IMG/VR virus record: IMGVR_UViG_3300030060_000729
Span: 1-33,367 of that record
DNA from: a virus
Strand: one strand, 5' to 3'
Length of the DNA stretch: 33,367 nucleotides
The number at the start of each line of letters is the position of its first letter. Within the stretch, counting starts at the first letter, position 1. Below are positions 30,348 through 33,367 of the stretch, in pieces. Under the pieces are notes generated by a model, which saw only the letters and a list, made by a program, of their open reading frames with translations, ran no database searches and had not been told where the DNA came from. The position numbers were made by a program, and so were the translations under genes.

Positions 30348-30354
30348 ACTTTAT

Positions 30355-30942
30355 ATGGCAAGTACAGTAGCAAACTCGGCAATAGATATTGCATCAAGAG
30401 CCTTAGTTTTGATTGGTGCAGAGCCTATTACTTCATTCGATTCATCTAGTACAGAAGCATTAGTGGCAAGTAATATGTATGAGGATACAGTACGAGCCAT
30501 GTTGTCTACTGCAAGATGGAGATTTGCTACAGAACAAGCTATATTAAATCAATTATCAGATGTGCCTACTGGCAGATTTGATATTGCCCATCAACTGCCC
30601 AGTAATTTACTTGTCCTGCATGGTGTGACAATAAATGACAGACTCATAGAATATACTGTTTATGGTGACAAAGTATTTAGTGACAGTACAACTGCGGATA
30701 GTTTGATAGCAGATTTTACATTTAGAGCAGAAGAAGTAAACTTTCCAAGTTACTTTTCATTGGCATTACAATACTCACTGGCATCTATCTTTGCTACATC
30801 TATAGCAAGAGATGATAGACTCATGCAGTTAATGGAAACTAAAGCTAATCAACTTATGGCAAAAGCAAGAAATATAGATGCACAACAACAGACTACAAGA
30901 AAGTTATCTACATCAAGATTTATAACTAATAGGAGAAGTTAA
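30355..30942 (+). CDS. Tail tubular protein A (gatekeeper), T7 gp11-like
   Basis: The protein has 195 residues. It forms the ring below the portal and the upper part of the short tail. Typical features are the N-terminal AIDIASRALVLIGAEPITSF helix, SNMYEDTVRAMLSTARWRFA, PSNLLVLHGV, and a helical C-terminus FSLALQYSLASIFATSIARD. No ribosome site lies at normal distance from ATG; a hairpin upstream may deliver one. The end of the gene contains AGGAG for the following tail tube B gene. Confidence 0.93.
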   Translation: MASTVANSAIDIASRALVLIGAEPITSFDSSSTEALVASNMYEDTVRAMLSTARWRFATEQAILNQLSDVPTGRFDIAHQLPSNLLVLHGVTINDRLIEYTVYGDKVFSDSTTADSLIADFTFRAEEVNFPSYFSLALQYSLASIFATSIARDDRLMQLMETKANQLMAKARNIDAQQQTTRKLSTSRFITNRRS

Positions 30943-33228
30943 ATGGCAAGAGTACGAGTGCCATTAAATAACTTTCAGTTTGGAGAAGTTAGTCCATCAC
31001 TTACATCAAGGACAGATACAAAGGTTTATACAAATGCCGCAGAGCAGGTAAGAAACTTTTTTATTAGATCAGAAGGTGGTTTAAAGAAAAGAACTGGCAC
31101 AAAAAGGATAGCTAACTTTGGTAGTAATCCTAGCTTTACTGCATTGGCAAGTCTAAGACAGAGTGTTAGAATAGAACCATTTATATTTTCAGATGATGAA
31201 AAATATATAATAGCATTTAGTAATACACGAATAGAGATATTCCAAATCAGTCCTACTGATGGCACAGTGTCATCTATCCAGTCACTCACAAGTCAATCAT
31301 GGTTAGTCAATACAACATCAGCATCTTATCTTGAAGAGATTACCTTTGCACAACAAGGTGATCTTATGTTTATATGTCACAATACATTCCAGACTAGAAT
31401 ACTGGAACGTACTGGTTTAACAACATTTGCAGTATCTACATTTAACTTTGATACATCAAGAGATGGCAACGATATATTTCAACCATATTTTCCATTTCAA
31501 TCATTAGGCACAACTATTACGTCAAGTTCTACTGGTGAAAGTGTTGTTGCCACAACGTTAACAACATCATCAGATTATTTTGTAAGTGGTCATGTTGGTA
31601 CAGATTTAGTAATTGGAGAAACTAGAGCAAGAATAACTGCTGTTACAAATGCAACAACTGCTTCAGCCACATTGCAAGATGTATTAACACAACAATTAGA
31701 AATAGATAGTTTAAAAACATTTGAAGGTAGTGGTACTGTTAGAGTTACAAAAGCTTTGCATGGTTTAGCTACTGGAGCTTCTGTCAAGTTTGAAAGGTCA
31801 GGTGCAGTTGGTGGTATTGCTAATAGTAATATTAATGGTACGAGATCTATAACTGCTGTTCCTGATGAAAATACATTTGAATTTACTGCAGGTGGCAGTG
31901 CTACTGCTACATCAAGTGCCATTGGTGGAGGTAGTCCACGAATAGTTACTGGTGCGGCAACTACAGAATTTAGCGAACAAAGTTATTCATCGCTAAGAGG
32001 ATACCCTGCCGCAGTTACGTTTCATCAAAATAGACTGTGGTTTGGTGGCACATTGGCACAACCTGATGGTATATGGGGTAGTAAGTCAGGACAGTTCTTT
32101 AACTTTGATGTAGGTGATGCCGCAGATAATGATGCTCTTGATCTAACAGCAAACGTAGGTGAGATATTTTCTATAAGACATTTAGTATCAAACAGAGATT
32201 TACAAGTTTTTACTACTGGTGCTGAGTTGTTTGTTCAAGCACCAACTGATAAACCAGTTACACCTGCTAACGCACAGATACGCAGACAAACTCCGTATGG
32301 TGCATCATTTGTAAAACCGACAGTGTTTGATGGTGCGACTTTATTTATACAGAAAACTGGTAGTGCATTGAGAGAGTTTTTATTTACAGACTCAGAAGCG
32401 GCATATACATCTGTGGCTGTGTCAGGTCTTGCACCTCATTTGATATTAGATCCAGTACAGATGACATCAATAAAAGGTGCATTGAATCGAAGTGAGTCAT
32501 ATGCTTTTCTTATAAATAATGATGGCACTATAGCTGTATTCTATTCTGTAAGAGGAGATCAAAAAGCAGGGTGGACATTGTGGGATACGCAGGGATCATG
32601 GCACAGTATATGTGCAGTACATGAAAGATTGTTTGTAGTTTGTGCCAGAGATGATGGATCAGGTACAACCAAGTACTTTCTTGAGGAGTTTCAGACAGAT
32701 ATGCCAATGGATTTCTGTGATACATTCAGTGGTAGCAGTAGTGTTTTTGGTAGTTTGGGATCACACTTTGCTAATAATGCAGTAGTCAAAGCTACAAATG
32801 GTAATGACTTTCTTGGTAGCTTTACTGTAGCAAGTGCAGAGATAGATGCCAGTGCAGTAAAGAGTGGATTGTCTCAGGCTTTTATTGGGTATGATTTTAC
32901 ACCTACACTCAAAACATTACCAATAGATGCGGCAATACAAGGTGGTCCTTTGACTGGTGAGCCTAGACAAATACCTAAAGTCGTATTAGATTTGTTCTCA
33001 ACATTGGCAGTAAGTGTGCAAGGACCAAGTACAACATCAACAAGTAGAGATCTTGTTATACGAAATACAACGGATAGTGTTACTGGTGGCTTCATGGAAA
33101 GGTCGGCTGTGACTGGTAAAGAAGAGTTTAGGTTATTAGGATATAGTCGTGATCCTAGAGTTATAGTATCACAGTCTTTTCCTTTGGATTTACAGATTAA
33201 CGGAATGATAGTAGAGGTAGCATTTTGA
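30943..33228 (+). CDS. Tail tubular protein B (nozzle), T7 gp12-like
   Basis: The protein has 761 residues, with AGGAGAAGTTAA before ATG. The start is diagnostic: VPLNNFQFGEVSPSLTSRTD, then VRNFFIRSEGGLKKRTGTKR. The body is beta-propeller-like, with repeated FxxxxxxLWFGGT, DIxxFxxSxxGxFFxF-type segments and RRQTPYGASFVKPTVFDGAT. Residues about 300-320 contain an inserted beta module (FEGSGTVRVTKALHGLATGA). It forms the lower tail tube that contacts fibres and the host envelope. The final 341 bases are repeated, slightly diverged, at the left end of the window. Confidence 0.95.
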   Translation: MARVRVPLNNFQFGEVSPSLTSRTDTKVYTNAAEQVRNFFIRSEGGLKKRTGTKRIANFGSNPSFTALASLRQSVRIEPFIFSDDEKYIIAFSNTRIEIFQISPTDGTVSSIQSLTSQSWLVNTTSASYLEEITFAQQGDLMFICHNTFQTRILERTGLTTFAVSTFNFDTSRDGNDIFQPYFPFQSLGTTITSSSTGESVVATTLTTSSDYFVSGHVGTDLVIGETRARITAVTNATTASATLQDVLTQQLEIDSLKTFEGSGTVRVTKALHGLATGASVKFERSGAVGGIANSNINGTRSITAVPDENTFEFTAGGSATATSSAIGGGSPRIVTGAATTEFSEQSYSSLRGYPAAVTFHQNRLWFGGTLAQPDGIWGSKSGQFFNFDVGDAADNDALDLTANVGEIFSIRHLVSNRDLQVFTTGAELFVQAPTDKPVTPANAQIRRQTPYGASFVKPTVFDGATLFIQKTGSALREFLFTDSEAAYTSVAVSGLAPHLILDPVQMTSIKGALNRSESYAFLINNDGTIAVFYSVRGDQKAGWTLWDTQGSWHSICAVHERLFVVCARDDGSGTTKYFLEEFQTDMPMDFCDTFSGSSSVFGSLGSHFANNAVVKATNGNDFLGSFTVASAEIDASAVKSGLSQAFIGYDFTPTLKTLPIDAAIQGGPLTGEPRQIPKVVLDLFSTLAVSVQGPSTTSTSRDLVIRNTTDSVTGGFMERSAVTGKEEFRLLGYSRDPRVIVSQSFPLDLQINGMIVEVAF

Positions 33229-33367
33229 TAGAATTAGCAATAGCATCAGCATTAATTTCAGCAAAAGGATATAGTGATGCGGCTCGTGGTGCAAAGATGG
33301 AAGGTGCATTAACTGCTCGTAATATAAAGACACAAGCCAAAATAAGAAGGGTACAAGCCTTACAAGA
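32888..33367. repeat. Right copy of diverged end homology
   Basis: This is the partner of bases 1-480, with 14 substitutions and no gap. Nine changes lie in the tail tube B part, at least eight of them within its final third and all synonymous. In the following gene the copies differ at three amino acids. Confidence 0.95.
33225..33367 (+). CDS. Internal virion protein gp14-like, N-terminal fragment (cut by window end)
   Basis: This is the second, partial copy of the gene at 338-778, starting at TTG 33225 in the stop of tail tube B. Its 47 residues match the left copy except Glu3 for Gly, Ile for Val near residue 11, and Gly for Ala near residue 22. It is not a second gene in the virus; it arises because the linear sequence overlaps itself. 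Confidence 0.9.
   Translation, partial: MIELAIASALISAKGYSDAARGAKMEGALTARNIKTQAKIRRVQALQ

Overview
The window is a near-complete, circularly closing genome of a small tailed phage of about 32.9 kb with short-tailed (T7-like podovirus) morphology genes. Bases 1-480 and 32888-33367 are homologous but not identical (14 substitutions, no gap), so the tail tubular protein B and internal virion protein genes are cut by the ends and appear twice in part. By eye the G+C content is roughly one third. The mix of an AT-rich genome, T7-like tail and ejection proteins, a gene-transfer-agent-type 3TM holin and small basic proteins of kinds I recall from marine phages points to a phage of a marine bacterium, perhaps an alphaproteobacterium. 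The host itself cannot be read from the sequence. I see no integrase, RNA polymerase, DNA polymerase, primase or helicase.

Layout. One intergenic control region (about 21800-22632) fires outward in both directions. Leftward (minus strand, 21799 to about 14347) lies an early block. It holds an unrecognised 243-residue first gene with its own terminator, two tiny membrane proteins, a DUF932-like protein, an HTH regulator, zinc-ribbon microproteins, a Holliday-junction-resolvase-like nuclease, and a candidate initiator-fragment/helicase-loader pair in overlapping frames. It ends with a PD-(D/E)XK exonuclease, an ERF annealase, an SSB-like protein with a PF tail, a winged-helix protein and a ParB-like protein. 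Rightward (plus strand, from about 22672 through the right end and on from base 1 to 14200) lies the late block: small terminase, a cluster of small very basic proteins, large terminase, portal, scaffold, a gp13-like protein, capsid, tail tubes A and B, three internal virion (ejection) proteins, two fibres, and a lysis cassette. The two blocks converge on a terminator at 14221-14277.

How it works together. The early genes look like a recombination-centred toolkit (exonuclease, annealase, SSB, resolvase) that would borrow the host replisome, with a possible lambda O/P-like initiator and loader. Late genes are tightly packed, and many junctions are TAATG stop-start overlaps, which suggests translational coupling. 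Two muramidase domains are present: one in the lysis cassette, and one at the C-terminus of a large ejection protein.

Most notable: (1) the control region has a diverged inverted repeat around a hairpin-rich core, and a separate 113-base imperfect palindrome just before the small terminase gene; (2) a G-rich run framed by perfect arms sits beside an early promoter; (3) a hairpin appears to bring a Shine-Dalgarno next to the tail tube A start; (4) a 203-base region of the early block seems to be read in two frames; (5) several microgenes are shorter than usual gene-calling limits, including an 18-residue frame with TAATG at both ends; (6) the diverged ends differ almost only at synonymous sites.
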